NCBI GenBank assembly: GCA_037126765.1
Contig: JBBCBC010000017.1
Location: forward strand, 20,823,916-20,887,915
Length of the DNA: 64,000 bases
Source: Stenogyne calaminthoides
Taxonomy: Eukaryota > Streptophyta > Magnoliopsida > Lamiales > Lamiaceae
Reading direction: 5' to 3'
Positions 36,701 to 47,991 of the stretch are shown here, one piece after another (within the stretch, counting starts at the first letter, position 1; the number at the start of each line of letters is the position of its first letter). The translations under genes and the position numbers were made by a program. The notes beneath the pieces were generated by a model. That model was not told the DNA's origin. It ran no database searches and saw only the letters and a program-made list of their open reading frames with translations.

Positions 36701-37337
36701 CAGGTACAATTCCATGTGCTGGAAATATTAGCAAATCCACAAAGGTGGTGCAACAAAGTTTATTTTTTCCTTTTGTTAATTGTTCGACGAGTGTCCTTCC
36801 ACCGGATAGTTGAGAAAGGGCTAAGGGAATACTTGGGAGGTCCTTTTGGTTAGTCCGTCCGACCGAAGTCACTGCCATCCCGAGAGGTACGTTCACGTAA
36901 ACCCGTAGATTCCGCATGCGTAGGTTTTACGTGGCTTTTTATATGCATGATATGTTGTTGCAATTATTATTTGAATTAATATAGGATTAATTCATGCTAG
37001 TAATAATTAATGAATTAAATTTGTATTTAAATATTCACCCCGAATAGATCTGTGTAAATCATTCCCCAACACCTTTCACGATGGATTGTCCATTTCCATC
37101 TAGGTTGTAAATTTGTACTTATTTACAAGAGACTGTTAATGTGATCTTCTGTGATCTGGTATCACCACATTAACTACAATATAACACGTACTATTTATTG
37201 AACATGTATGCAGTAAATATATACAACATTCATTCATATTTAAAGCAACAATGATAAATAATTTATTTTAATAAATAAGAAAGAAATTCAGTTTGGTTAT
37301 ACAAAGTAAAAACATACTTTCCAGTATAACCCCAACA
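33789..37337 (-). mobile_element. Solo LTR A (Copia LTR family X, minus orientation), TSD TATTT, split by LTR B
   Basis: Ends TGTTGGGGAACG (33789) and ...ATAACCCCAACA (37337), flanked by TATTT at 33784-33788 and 37338-37342. The sequence reads backwards relative to the copies at 35228, 40924 and 61459. Without the inserted LTR B it is about 1.7 kb. TATTTATA at 34184-34191 is its TATA box on the minus strand. Confidence 0.92.
35228..37071 (+). mobile_element. Solo LTR B (Copia LTR family X), 1,844 bp, TSD CCTTT, inside LTR A
   Basis: It starts TGTTGGGATTATACTG and ends ATCATTCCCCAACA, flanked by CCTTT at 35223-35227 and 37072-37076. It is inserted in LTR A, which belongs to the same family and runs in the opposite direction. 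TATAAATA lies at 36673-36680. This is the only full-length uninterrupted member of the family in the window. Confidence 0.93.
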
Positions 37338-38189
37338 TATTTGCCATTTCCTGAAAGACTCATCATTCAAGTGTTAACAACATTTATCATCATATACAAC
37401 AAAGAACTAGCATACACCTTGACTTTCACTCCCAACTCACAAGATTCCCCATTTCTTACTCATTCATCACTAATAAATCACCCTCTCATCTCCAAAAGTT
37501 CATATCCAAATAAATCAATAAATGTCAAATAACTCACAATGAATATCAAACCAAAACAAGTGTGCATACACATCTATCATTCACTTAATAAAGGACCACA
37601 CAACACATGCAATATTCCTACATGCTCACTCTCTAACTCTCCTCAATTTTCACATTTGAATGTGTAACTTGAGATTGTCACCCAATTCAAGTTACACATT
37701 GACAAATCAAAAATCAACTCAAGTTATGGTAAACATAAGCAAGAACAAACACAAACTTTGCACAAATTAACAAATATGACAATTTTGTAGCCTATATCCT
37801 TCCAACATACTCAAATTAGTCAAGTTTCACCCCAAAAGACAAAATTGAACCCACAATTGAGCAACTCATCAACAATAGATGCAAAAATCACACAACCCAT
37901 GGAAGATTCATGGAAGAAAACTTCACTTTGCACAAAAAACCCCAATTTTTCGGCCAACACAAGAATACCACACAAAAATTTCTCAATCCTCATGAAAATA
38001 CCATTAATCTTGCAAAATTAGTAGAGATAAGTGAACCACATACCTTTTGAGTTGAGTTGGGTGGAGAAAATGGTGAAATGGAAGCAAAAATATGAAGGGA
38101 CGATTGTTTTAAGGCTTTGGTCGAGCAAGGAGGAAGAAAAGAAATGGGGGAAAAAGAGAGAAGAAAAAGTGATTTTAAATAGCCCGGGG

Positions 38190-38460
38190 CTGTGCTCGAC
38201 CCATGCAATGTTGCTCGACTCGAGCACGGGCTCCCGCTCAAGGAATTTCAAAATTTTGGGGTTGCACGACTCGATCTGTGTTGCTCGACCAGAATTCGGT
38301 TGTGTAGCCCAAAAGCCTTCGGAACCCACTGTATATAACGACGCTGCACGACCACAAAATACCATGCAGTGGTGCACAACTCGGCAACCTAAGAAAAAGC
38401 TAAATTTTAGAAAAACTAACCTTTTGACCCCTCGATTCTAGCCAGGTCGCTCGTTCGATC
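38190..38460. repeat. Second 'CTCGACTCGAGCA' repeat block in Athila
   Basis: 'GTTGCTCGACTCGAGCACGG', 'TTGCACGACTCGATCTGTGT' and 'GTTCGATCGAG' echo the block in the 3' LTR at 30058-30362. Words such as 'TTGCTCGACCAGAATTCGGT' are almost identical in both. Confidence 0.65.
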
Positions 38461-38953
38461 GAGAGAGTCGGGGTCTCTTCCTTATGCACCCCAATTCTCT
38501 CCTTGGCAATTCCACATTTGAATGCCATTTTGTTTCCATCAACTCATCCCACTTATAGCTCCAACATTTACACTTGCATTTCTTTCCCAAATGATTGAAT
38601 TGGATAATTTGCTCAACTTTCAAGCACATATTGACACAAGCAACAATATACAACATAAGTGCATTGGTGCAATTAAATTTGTGAAACAAACACACCCCCC
38701 AAAACTTTTTCATTGCTATGCAATTAAAAGTTTGGAAAAATAGTGAAACAAAGAATAGATACCAAGCACCATGAACCTCATTAAAATACAACCTCAACTA
38801 ATAGCAAGTATACCAACAAAATGAGAGCCCATCACGATAAAATTCATGTACAAGTATTTTCATCATTTAAGCTAAAAAATATGCCATAAGGTGAACCTCA
38901 CCAAAATCAAAACAATGGTGTGCCGGTGCAAAAAAAAAAAAAACGCATAAGAA

Positions 38954-38975
38954 AATGCACCCCCCCAAACTTAGA
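38954..38975 (-). other. Internal PPT-like purine tract of Athila
   Basis: The minus strand reads AAGTCTAAGTTTGGGGGGGT about 250 nt after the integrase. It looks like the PPT at 30547, but an ORF rather than an LTR lies downstream. A functional internal PPT is only an inference. Confidence 0.45.
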
Positions 38976-39225
38976 CTTTGCAAAGCAAACTAAGTTCGGG
39001 GAAAATGCTTGTACCTAAAGTGACCTTCGAGTACACATCTTCCTTTAAAGCTCGATAATCCACCAAGCCTCGAACACACGACCACATCAATCTACACAAA
39101 ATGACACTACAAAAACACTATAAAACAAACAACACAAACACATAAAAGCGGTAAAAATGGTTTTCCTCCCATTTAGCTCTAGGTTTAACGTCCTTTGCCG
39201 GACGGAGCTTAAAGTCGCTCAACTT

Positions 39226-40685
39226 TTATTCAAGAACATCGACACCAATGTTCCCAACTTGGGATGTGGAAAGGTAATGTTTGACCCGGTGACCATTGAC
39301 CATGAATTGATCACCCTTTTCATTCTTCAATTCCATGTAACCACTTGGAAAGACCTTGGTTACCTCAAATGGACCACTCCAACGAGATTTCAACTTCCCG
39401 GGAAAGAGTTTCAACCGGGAATTGAAAAGTAGCACCTTATCTCCAACCTTAAACTCTTTCTTCTTAATCATTTGATCATGTCAATGCTTCGTCTTCTCTT
39501 TGAAAATTCAGGATCTCTAACCTTAACCTCTTTCTTCTTTGCACCCGCCTTTTCGCCACCCATGTTTAATTGTTTAATGACCCAATAGGCTTTGTGCTCT
39601 AACTCCACCGGAAGATGTCAAGATTTTCCAAAAACAAGTTGGTGTGGAGACATGTTCAATGGAGTTTTGAAAGCCATTCGGTAGGCCCACAAAGCATTAT
39701 CAAGGCGAATCGCCCAATCTTTCCTATTCGTGTTCACCATATTTTCCAAAATATGCTTGATTTGACGATTCGAGACCTCCACCAATCCGTTCGTTTGTGG
39801 GTGATACTCGATGGAGACCTTGTTCTTAACCCCATACTTCCCAAGCAACTTTTCCATGGTTCGATTGACAAAGTGGGTCCCCTCATCACTTATCAAGGCT
39901 CTTGGTACACCAAAACGAGTGAACACATTCTTCTTGAGGAATTGAATAACGGTCTTTGCATCATTGAGCTTGGTAGGAATGACCTCAACCCATTTTGACA
40001 CATAATCTACCCCCACAAGGATATAGATGAATCCAAATGAAGGGGAAAATGGTCCTATGAAATCAATCCCCCAAACGTCAAAAACCTCTACCTCCAAGAA
40101 AATGTTCAAAGACATTTCCCTCTTGGTTATGGTTCCCATCCTTTGGCATTGATCACATCTTTGAACGAACTCTTGGCTATCTTTGAAAATCATGGGCCAA
40201 TAAAAGCCCGATTGTAGAACTTTCATCCCCGTCTTTGATGCTCCGAAGTGGTCTCCACATGACAAAGAGTGACAATGGGTCAAGATCTCGTCAACTTCTT
40301 CTTTTGGAAGACATCTTCTCATGATGGAATCTTGACCTCTCTTGTATAACACCGGATCATCCCAAATGAAACTCTTCACGTCTTTGAGAAATTTCTTTTT
40401 GGCATGTGAAGGAATTTCATTGGGAAGCTTTCCACAAGCCAAATAATTGGCAAAGTCCGCGTACCAAGGCTCTTGCACCTCAATTCTCATCACGGAAATC
40501 TTCTCAACTTCTTCAAAGAACTCCTCCATTCTCAAAATCTTTTCATCGGGAAACTCTTCTTTCACCTCGGTGTAGTCCTCCACAAAATCCTTGTCCCTTT
40601 CTAACCTTGAAAGGTGATCGACTATCACGTTTTTGATCCCCTTCTTGTCCTGAATCTCTATGTCAAATTCTTGAAGGAGAAGCAC
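39226..40685 (-). pseudogene. Athila integrase
   Basis: The main open frame (40685-39618, 355 codons) starts in the RNase H tail (DHLSRLE). It then has an HHCC zinc finger (H139/H146, C177, C180) and a DD35E core: Asp208 (WGIDFIGP), Asp267 (LISDEGTHF), Glu303 (HPQTNGLVE). A second frame (39471-39226) gives the C-terminal DNA-binding part with KLKSRWSGPFEV. A frameshift between about 39618 and 39471 separates the two, and a stop precedes the first. Integrase inserts the element cDNA into the genome. The catalytic residues are intact. Confidence 0.88.
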
Positions 40686-40688
40686 CCA

Positions 40689-40923
40689 TCAAATCAACCT
40701 TAGCTTTGCATATTTCTTTGCCATAAGGTACCGAATTACCGCGTGATCCGTATACACAATAGTTTTCCCCCCTACAAGATAGGGGTGAAACTTGTCAAAC
40801 GCATAGACTACGACCAATAACTCCTTCTCCGTTGTGCTGTAATTGGCTTGGGTGGGGTTGAAGGTCTTCGATGCATAATAGATTGCCCTAAATTTCTTCT
40901 CCTTGACTTGCCCAAGTACCACC
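40689..40923 (-). pseudogene. Athila RNase H, truncated by Copia LTR
   Basis: Residues IYYASKTFNPTQANYSTTEK, then ELLVVVYAFDKF and IVYTDHAVIRYL, are the Ty3/gypsy RNase H signature. A stop (CGA to TGA type) separates it from the integrase frame. The 5' side is cut exactly at 40,923 where a Copia LTR starts, so RT is absent. Confidence 0.85.
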
Positions 40924-42284
40924 TGTTGGAGTTATACTGGAAAGTATGTTTTTACTTTGTATAACCAAACTGAATTTCTATCTTATTTGCTGAAATAAAT
41001 TATTTATCACTGATGCTTTAAATATGATTGAATGTTACATATATTTACTGCATACCTATTCAATAAATAATACATGTTACATTGTAGTTAATTTAGTGAT
41101 ACTAGATCACAGAAGATTAAATTAACAGTTCCTTGTAACAAAGTACATAATTCACAACCCAGATGGAAATGAACAATCCATCGTGAAAGGTTGAAGTGTA
41201 AGGCTCAGATTGACTTGTCTTGACCAAGAGATTGAACTAGTGCATTATGATGCGCTGAGTAGGACCTACAGGAGGACAAATTCTTCAGTGCTGAATATAG
41301 AAGAAGTAGACCTCAGTGGTTCGTTATTTCTTAATCCCCGTCCCTTAAATAGGATCGTGTGCAATTAATACCTATTGCTTTGACTTATGATGGGTAGAGA
41401 ATCAATGTGATTCAATACTTTATATCTTGGGTAATATTATTAGTTACATGACGATTGCTAAGATTTAATATGGAGAATCGTGTGCAAGTACGTCTTGCTT
41501 GATTTGTCCCCTTGGTGGGCTCAGAAGTTTTATCATACCAAATCTTGCAAGTGGAATTTGTTTCCGGTATGTATAATAATGTTGAGCTGACCTTACTCCA
41601 AGGAAAAAAATATTAATTAATATGAAGCTATTCAGTGGCTTAAATTAATTAATTGACTAGATAATCTTAAACACAGAAAATAATAACGGAGAGTCATAGT
41701 AACAGTAATATGGGTTAAGATGGATAGTGCAATATTAATTATGTAGTGGGATTAATTAATATTTATGGACTTGAATAATATTGTGGCTCAATATTGATAA
41801 TTCAAGGTCCATTGGAAGGTCCAATCTTAATTCTCCTAAAGGCCACTCAAGTAGCCCAAAGATAAAGTCCAATAACTGAAAAAGGTGATTAAAATAAAAT
41901 AAATTATTATTGCCTATTTTTCCTATAATTTTCGAAAATAATTAGGGAAGAAAGAGAAAAGATTTTCTTGATTTTCTTGGAATTTTTTTTTGGAATAAAG
42001 TATTCTTGGAGTACAGGTTTATCCCATAAATTCAAGGAAAAAGTCAAAGATCTTATTCTTCCTTATTTGGTGATGATTTTTGAAAATTGCATGAATAAGG
42101 GGAAGAAAAGATATTTTGTGATTATTATGGAAATAGAATATATTGGATATATTCAAGATTGTATCTTGGAAGATACAAAGAAATTTTCTAACCCTAATTA
42201 TGGCACAAAATTTTCGCCCATCTCATGCCTATAAATAGGGGATGATTTCTTCATCCCCAATGCAATTTCATGTGTTGAAAAAAT
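40924..42284 (+). repeat. LTR C: 5' LTR of plus-strand Copia-1, truncated
   Basis: It begins TGTTGGAGTTATACTGGAAAG right after CCACC in the Athila RNase H frame and follows LTR B and LTR D base for base with scattered changes. TATAAATA lies at 42230-42237. At about 42284 it stops matching ('gaaaaaattag') and minus-strand Copia integrase begins, so the 3' ~450 bp of the LTR are gone. Confidence 0.85.
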
Positions 42285-42822
42285 TAGTGCCACACCATAG
42301 TTCATATGGCCTGTGCTCAACCGATTTAGATGGAATCCTATTCAGAATGTAAATTGAGATTTGTAATGCGTATCCCCATGAGAATGTTGGAAGAGAGGAA
42401 AAGCTCATCATGGACCTTACCATGTCTAACAGGGTTCGATTTCTTCTCTCGGACACACCATTCATCTAAGGTGTTCCGGGAGGAGTCCATTGTGTCTGGA
42501 TTCCATGTCACTTCAAGTTATCAGTGAATTCATGGCTAAGGTATTCACCTCCTCGATCTGATCGAAGAGTCCTGATACTCTTACCAAGTTGCTTCTCTAC
42601 TTCAGCCTTAAACTCTTTGAATTTCTCAAAAGATTCGAATTTATGTTTCATAAGATACACGTATCCGCATCTTGAGAAATCACCAGTAAAAGTGATGAAG
42701 TATCCGAAGTGACCCCTAGCTAGAGTGGGCAATGGTCCACAAACATCGTTGTAGATCAACTCTAGAACTTCTTTGGCATGCACCCCTTTCCCAGAAAAGG
42801 GCCTGTCGATCATCTTGCCCAT
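42285..42822 (-). pseudogene. Copia-2 integrase, truncated
   Basis: The first frame (42822-42508) has LELIYNDVCGPLPTLARGHF, YFITFTGDFSRCGYVYLMK and TLRSDRGGEYLS (second catalytic Asp). The second frame (42465-42285) has NGVSERRNRTLLDMVRSMMS with the catalytic Glu, and ends mid-domain at PYELWCG. A frame change lies near 42500. The RT/RNase H and 3' LTR of this element are missing at the junction with LTR C. Confidence 0.88.
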
Positions 42823-42915
42823 GAGATAAGATTCACAGTCTCCATAAGACTCACAGTCGAATGGGGTAAAGTAGTCTAACTTTCTTAACCTTGCAATTCC
42901 TTTTCATTTACATGA

Positions 42916-43380
42916 TCAAGTTCTACAATGCCATAAGTAAGTCGGGTTTTCATGATTACTAAGTTTGAGTCTTTTATTTTGTATATTAAGAACATCATAT
43001 CCATAATGTAACAAATACATGTTGCTAGTAATAGAAAGAAGCAGATGACAATCTTTAAGTTCTAATCTAAAACCAAAGGGTAAGTCTAACACATAAGTCC
43101 CCACACGTTTAGTTAGCAACTCTTGCTTCATTTCCACGTGTAAGACGACTTCACCCGCCCTAACTGTCCTAAGACATATGAGCCCCTTCACATTTGCATA
43201 AATGTGAGAGCCACATCCTGTATCTAATACCAAGCAGTTAGAGCTATTAATGAACATGTTTATCTTAATAACAAACATAGATGTTCTAGTGCCAGAAGCA
43301 CTTAGTGCCTTCCTTTTAGCAACCAGAACCTTATAGTCTCTCTTCCAGTGCCCTCTTCTACTTATAGTAGAGACACACAT
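42916..43380 (-). pseudogene. Copia-2 zinc knuckle, protease and GAG-pre-integrase region
   Basis: RRGHWKRDYK is a decayed CCHC knuckle (several Cys lost). LVLDTGCGSHI carries the aspartic protease DTG. RLKLSNHENPTYLWHCR matches the GAG-pre-integrase domain. The order matches Copia pol; flanking frames carry stops. Confidence 0.82.
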
Positions 43381-43399
43381 CCTTGTCTACCCACTCCTA

Positions 43400-44010
43400 C
43401 TTTTGAACACCATCTTAGTGATAGTGATCTCAAAAGTCTTGAGCACGTTGTGAAGTTCAGGCATGGTCGCATCCGTCTTATTTATATTGTAGTTCACAAT
43501 GAAGCCAGAATATGAATTCGGAAGCGATGGGAGGATATCATGAATGAAAATATTGGTCTTTTAGCTCAATGCCTAAATTACCAAGTTCTCAATTAGGCCT
43601 ATCATCATTAACACATGAGGTGAAATCTTCCCTTCTTTAGCTGACCGACATCTGAACAGATCTCTCATCATTTCATAAATCTCAGAACGAGATTCAGAAT
43701 CAAAGAAATCATTTAGATGCTTGAGCACATAGAAGGGACCCATTTTCTCATGTTGCCTATGTAATTCGAGAATCATGCCGAGCAACATCACACACTGAGT
43801 CTGGGAAGCATCCTTTTTATGCTTCTTCTAAGCTGCTACGTCAAACGTGGCTGCCTCAGGGAACCAGATGCAGGGATAACCGGGATTGGCGTGTCCAACA
43901 CGTACTCAATCTTTTCTTGCCTTAGCACCAAACACATGTTTCGGTGCCAGTCCAGAAAATTTGGCCTAACCAATTTGTTTGTTTCCAAAACACATCTCAA
44001 TAACAGTTAT
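43400..44010 (-). pseudogene. Copia-2 gag
   Basis: The translation runs PNFLDWHRNMCLVLRQEKIE with YVLDTPIP (43975-43890), then a stop and frame change near 43840. It resumes with VMLLGMILELHRQHEKMGPF, NDFFDSESRSEIYEMMRDLF and ISPHVLMMIGLIENL (43791-43573). These are the landmarks of the UBN2-type Copia gag. Confidence 0.8.
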
Positions 44011-45837
44011 ATATTTTAACTAACCAAGAGAAATAAAATAAAACGGGAATTAAAACACATAATTCCTTTCTTTTGTGTTTATTTTGTCTCCATTATTTTC
44101 ACATATTCAACGACCTCATTGGAAGAGTACGAATTTATATCAAATATAAATTGTAATGGACTAGGATCCACATTACTACCATCATAATCCCAGCGAGGGC
44201 TGATCATTACAATAACATAACTGGTAGGTCTCCAAACCAATTGCAAAACTACAATTCTTAGTTTGTCAAACCTAGTTCGACTGACGTCCCTTACCCTTTG
44301 TTCCCCGCGAGGGCTAGCGAAACAAAGTTAAGTTGGTTTACAACCATCAAGCGGCGACATTACATGTCCCTATAAAAGTCCCGTTAGATGTAGATCCGAG
44401 CAAAAGACAAGGGTCTTTAAGTACTCATTGGAACGAAATCTCCGGTTTACTTTTAATTTTGATGGAAGACATCTTATCAAATTAATGAGAAAACCATATT
44501 TTAGTGAGGAACATTTTAAAGGCGGGGTATTAATTGCTTAATCGAGATCCAACATGTTAATCTACATCACATTTGAGCAATTATTGGGCGCCGCCTACCC
44601 AAACATGATTCACACGGACTAACATTTATATGGGCGCCGTCTACCCAAACAATAATACGGTCCGACAATTATTGGGCGCCGCCTACCCAAACATTTATAA
44701 TGCGGACTATAAAACGCGTTAACTAATTTAATAAAACAAGTTAACCAAGTGGGATTTTAATAATAATGAAAATTATCAAACAAAATTCAAAATCCAATTT
44801 TAATTTCATTTAATCCAATTTTCAATCAATTATTAAAAAATAATTAATCCAATTAATCAATCATCGGTCTAACCATAATCCAACTTTAAAAAACTAAACA
44901 CTTATTAATTTTCCAAAAATTAGATTTTAATTATTTTGTTGTTAGGGGCTCAGGTGCAATTTCCAAAATTGCAAGGAAGGACTTGTCTCAAATCAAATTT
45001 GCAAAACAACCCTCCCACATCATTACCCATCCAAAATAGATCCAATCTGAAAACGAACAGTCCAATTTCCAAACCCAAAATTCAATTTTCAGTTTCATAT
45101 TCATCAATCAATCGAAGAACATCAACCAACGAAAATTCTAGAAAACGGTGCGAATGAAGGACAAAAAACCGAGGTAAAGCAAATCACCGTCGCCCAAGGT
45201 GACGCTTAGTGAAGGCCGAATCAACATGTGAACGCGATGAATCGCCGCCACAGTCTTCGAACGCGGACGACATCACCGCACCGTCAAATGCGTGGGGATG
45301 AGTCGCCGTTGACGTTCAGAGCTTGGGGTCGAGGAATCGTTCTAAGAAATAGATCGATAGGGTTGAGTGCCGCCGCTGCTATGCGAGAGAGGGGTTGACC
45401 CGCTGAGGACGATGACGGCGAACCGCCACAGTTCACGAATCGGACATCATCGCCAAAGCTGCAGATGAAAATGAGCGAACCATTGTCGGGATAAGCCACC
45501 ATCACACTGCATGAACGGGTCCGCACGGCCATCGCCTAGCGACTCACCGCGGGTCTCCGTCATGAGCCAAGCGATGCGCGGTGGAGGGGTGGCAAATTTT
45601 AGGGTTTTCGAAAAACTCAATCTTGTGAGGAAGACGAAAGGTGCAGCGGATAAGTGAGTGGGTTTTAACTATTAGAATCCACCCACAAACAAATATGCAC
45701 AAATTGGTACAACTCTAAATAATCAAACAAAATAATTTATGGTGCGGTTGACGTCAAACTCGACCGCACCAAGCATGTATATAAAAAATTTCTTTTAAAT
45801 ACAAAGCAATCAATTAGCAAGTAATCAACAGCCTGCA
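44011..45837 (-). other. Copia-2 leader region
   Basis: Non-coding leader between PBS and gag on the minus strand. It contains the triplicated GGGCGCCG repeat and, at 45180-45600, a GC-rich patch whose minus-strand open frame (45532-45284) has no recognisable domain. Confidence 0.5.
44577..44694. repeat. Triplicated 'TATTGGGCGCCGCCTACCCA' motif
   Basis: Three copies of TGGGCGCCGYCTACCCAAAC at about 44583, 44631 and 44672, spaced 41-48 bp, lie in the Copia-2 leader. Each carries the palindrome GGCGCC. Confidence 0.85.
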
Positions 45838-45849
45838 GCTCTGATACCA
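45838..45849 (-). other. Copia-2 primer binding site
   Basis: The minus strand reads TGGTATCAGAGC one base after the LTR end (...AATTCCAACA). This is the initiator-methionine tRNA 3' end complement used by plant Copia elements. Confidence 0.92.
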
Positions 45850-46877
45850 CTGTTGGAATTTAGAGGCACGCAAACACGTAATACATGCGTAGCGGAAATT
45901 AAAGTTCACCAACAACGAACAATTAATTGCATAATTAAATACGAGTAAACGTAAACAGAATTCTTACAACAATTCATACACGAATTCCTCAACTATGGTA
46001 TCCACGTAACAGTCGTTTACTAATTTGCACAGATTTGCCAGCGTTGAATCCCCGAGATGAATTTGCTAGGAAAATTCCAACTTAGAGATTTTATGGAGAA
46101 AATATGAACTCACGTATTATGAATTCTCAATAGCTCATATATATAGGAGAGGTTCAGCTTAAATCTTACAATAATAATATTCCATATATTATTATTGGGA
46201 ATTCTATTTAATTAAATCTAATTTAATTAAATAGTAATAATAATTAATTCTAAATATAATCATTATTATTTTTCTCCATAAATTAAATATTAATATCCAA
46301 TATAATATTTAATCAACCAACTATAATTAGTAAACAACCGTTACTTGTCGTGTGACCCATAGACCCTCATATATCGAGCGATGTCAAACTAACGGTCTTA
46401 ATTGAACCCTAGACAATAAATCAGACATTCTCAATATATGAGGTACGTTGCGAGAAACGTGCGACTACCTGTAACTGAAACATGGGCTATTATGATTTCC
46501 TCTTTTCATTCGCTAATACTCGATTAAGTCTTGAACATGATGAAGTGTCTATTCAAATAACTTAATCATGTTATCTCCAATCACTAATTGATCATGTATG
46601 TCACATTTAGCCACAAAGTCTAAGTTGACGTGCATCGACCGATGACTTTGATCCAAATCTGATGAGAAGATGAGTATTCTCTTTAAATCCACTTTGAGGA
46701 ATGAATCCTATTCTTGGCTCAACTACCACGCACATGTACTTCGTGATGAACCCAATCCAAGTCATATCTACCCATGGTTAGGGTGTAATCATCGGTCATG
46801 GTCAGAGTTCATCATCCCACATATGTCGTGCATATTGACCTCAAGTCAAAGGAGTATCGCATCGCTCCCACTAACCC

Positions 46878-47519
46878 TGTTATACCCGGTTTGATTACCG
46901 ACGAACAAACAAACAATTTGATAAGGCTCCGATCAATATAGTAGCAAAAGCAATAAATAACACACGATTTGATTACCCAATTCGTCCGTGAAATAAACTA
47001 CGTCTGGGGGCACCAAGCCAGAATATTTTACTGTATAATTTCTGCCTAGGATACTAAGATTTCGATCCTCTACAATAAACACATTACAAGTTATATTTAT
47101 AGACACAGATTTAGGGTTACAATATTCGTGGGCTTCTTCTCGTGGACCAACCTAGGGTTTCAGCCGCCAGGCTTGAATTCCCTTTCTTGTCCCGCAAGTC
47201 GCACTCACAGATACACTTACCCTGGTTATATTCCGAGAAATCCGCCTCACTAACTACTCGAATCTTTTCCATGTTTATCTTCAACTGAACTCAAGACCTA
47301 ATCGGTCTCGACTTCCGGGTTCTTCCAAGTCGCTTCGTGACCTCTTTGCTATACCAAGCCGCCCCTGCGACCTGCGTAGCCTCCCAAACTTCCAACGACT
47401 TACCGACCTTCTGAAGTCGCTTCACGTCTTGCTCTAGCTGGATGGAGTCGGACGATAAGCTAACCATAAGACTGTCTAATCCCGGCCCTCCTCAGGACAG
47501 GTTATTTCCCCTTGCAGCA
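46878..47519 (-). repeat. Tat element 3' LTR (642 bp)
   Basis: TGTTATACCCGGTTTG...CCCCTTGCAGCA. It aligns along its whole length with the LTR at 58329 with only scattered differences and a few short gaps. Confidence 0.93.
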
Positions 47520-47533
47520 ATTGCCCCTCAAGG
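47520..47533 (-). other. Tat element polypurine tract
   Basis: The minus strand reads CCTTGAGGGGCAAT directly before the 3' LTR start TGCTGCAAGG. A similar 'CTTAGGGGTATG' occurs at 51050-51062 before the duplicated antisense unit. Confidence 0.6.
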
Positions 47534-47991
47534 TGAGGTCGCAAGATTGCTTTGGGGCTTTATCTTGAACCGTTGACGTTTACCGACTTATGGAAAGTCG
47601 ACCTTGGGACCTGCACTCGAGTCAAACCTTCATCCTTGGGGAGTCGTACAGTCGCCTCGATCTCCCAAACTGGCGTGACATGTGATAGAATTGTAATGAT
47701 GGTATGGCAGGCAGGTGACGTTTCAAGCCGCGAGCTCGCCCAACCAGCGATCGCATGTCTCTTACGCGCTACCCGCACAACCTCAATTTCTGCGGGGGGC
47801 CTCGAGAGTTCAAGTTTGCATTTTTGACCCCCCGCCCTTCTCTATAAATATGCCTAGGGTTCCATACCTTAAACCCTTGTTCTTTCTCGTTTCAAGACCT
47901 GTAAAATTCGAGCCTCTGCATCCACTTTCCCAGCTAGCTTTCAGAGATCCCACTGCTTTTCAGGTAACCGTCTACTCTCTGTTTCACATCA
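47534..47991 (+). promoter_or_regulatory. Promoter module 1 of antisense gene in Tat element
   Basis: TATAAATA at 47843-47850 lies about 150 nt before the ATG at 47992. Upstream sequence (GAGGTCGCAAGATTGC, ...GGGGGGCCTCGAGAGTTC) is repeated with divergence at 51060-51375, in the same position relative to a second ORF. 'TTTCAG|GTAACC' at 47960 may be a leader donor. Promoter activity is inferred from layout. Confidence 0.6.

Larger units (their letters stand above)
32551..37347 (-). pseudogene. Athila ORF1-type protein gene, split by a solo LTR
   Basis: The start ATGGCAAAT is at 37347-37339; the reading then resumes at 33788 with an Arg/Gly-rich stretch (RGRGRDRGRGQ) and VPPLTDEELRDIEEEVES. 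Next come the conserved FDLDFGDRWRGMAKKWHKF (33660-33600), IGCPGDQGGEVFQKRVNF (33330-33270), RNPTLRYIEKILANTIFAR and NDELYCLWCLVNQHRF (33190-33050), and a polar Glu-rich end near 32620. This is the protein called 'Arabidopsis retrotransposon ORF-1' in plant genomes; its role is unknown. Breaks: a TGA in the Arg-rich start, frame changes near 33430 and 33230, and the LTR insertion. The position between integrase and PPT is that of the extra or env-like ORF in this lineage. Confidence 0.75.
28806..40923 (-). mobile_element. Athila-type Ty3/gypsy retrotransposon, 5' part missing, with nested solo LTRs
   Basis: On the minus strand the order is RNase H (from 40922), integrase, a long non-coding stretch (38954-37348), an ORF1-like gene, a PPT (30547) and the 3' LTR. 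Gag, protease, RT and the 5' LTR should lie beyond 40,923, but there a Copia LTR begins abruptly. The rest of the Athila is not seen again in the window. Two solo LTR insertions (31249-32545 and 33789-37337) account for about 4.8 kb of its length. Stops and frameshifts break every reading frame. Confidence 0.8.

Noticed and set aside
45284..45532. 82-codon minus frame in Copia-2 leader
   Set aside because: GC-rich leader sequence; lies between PBS and gag and shows no gag or other domain.
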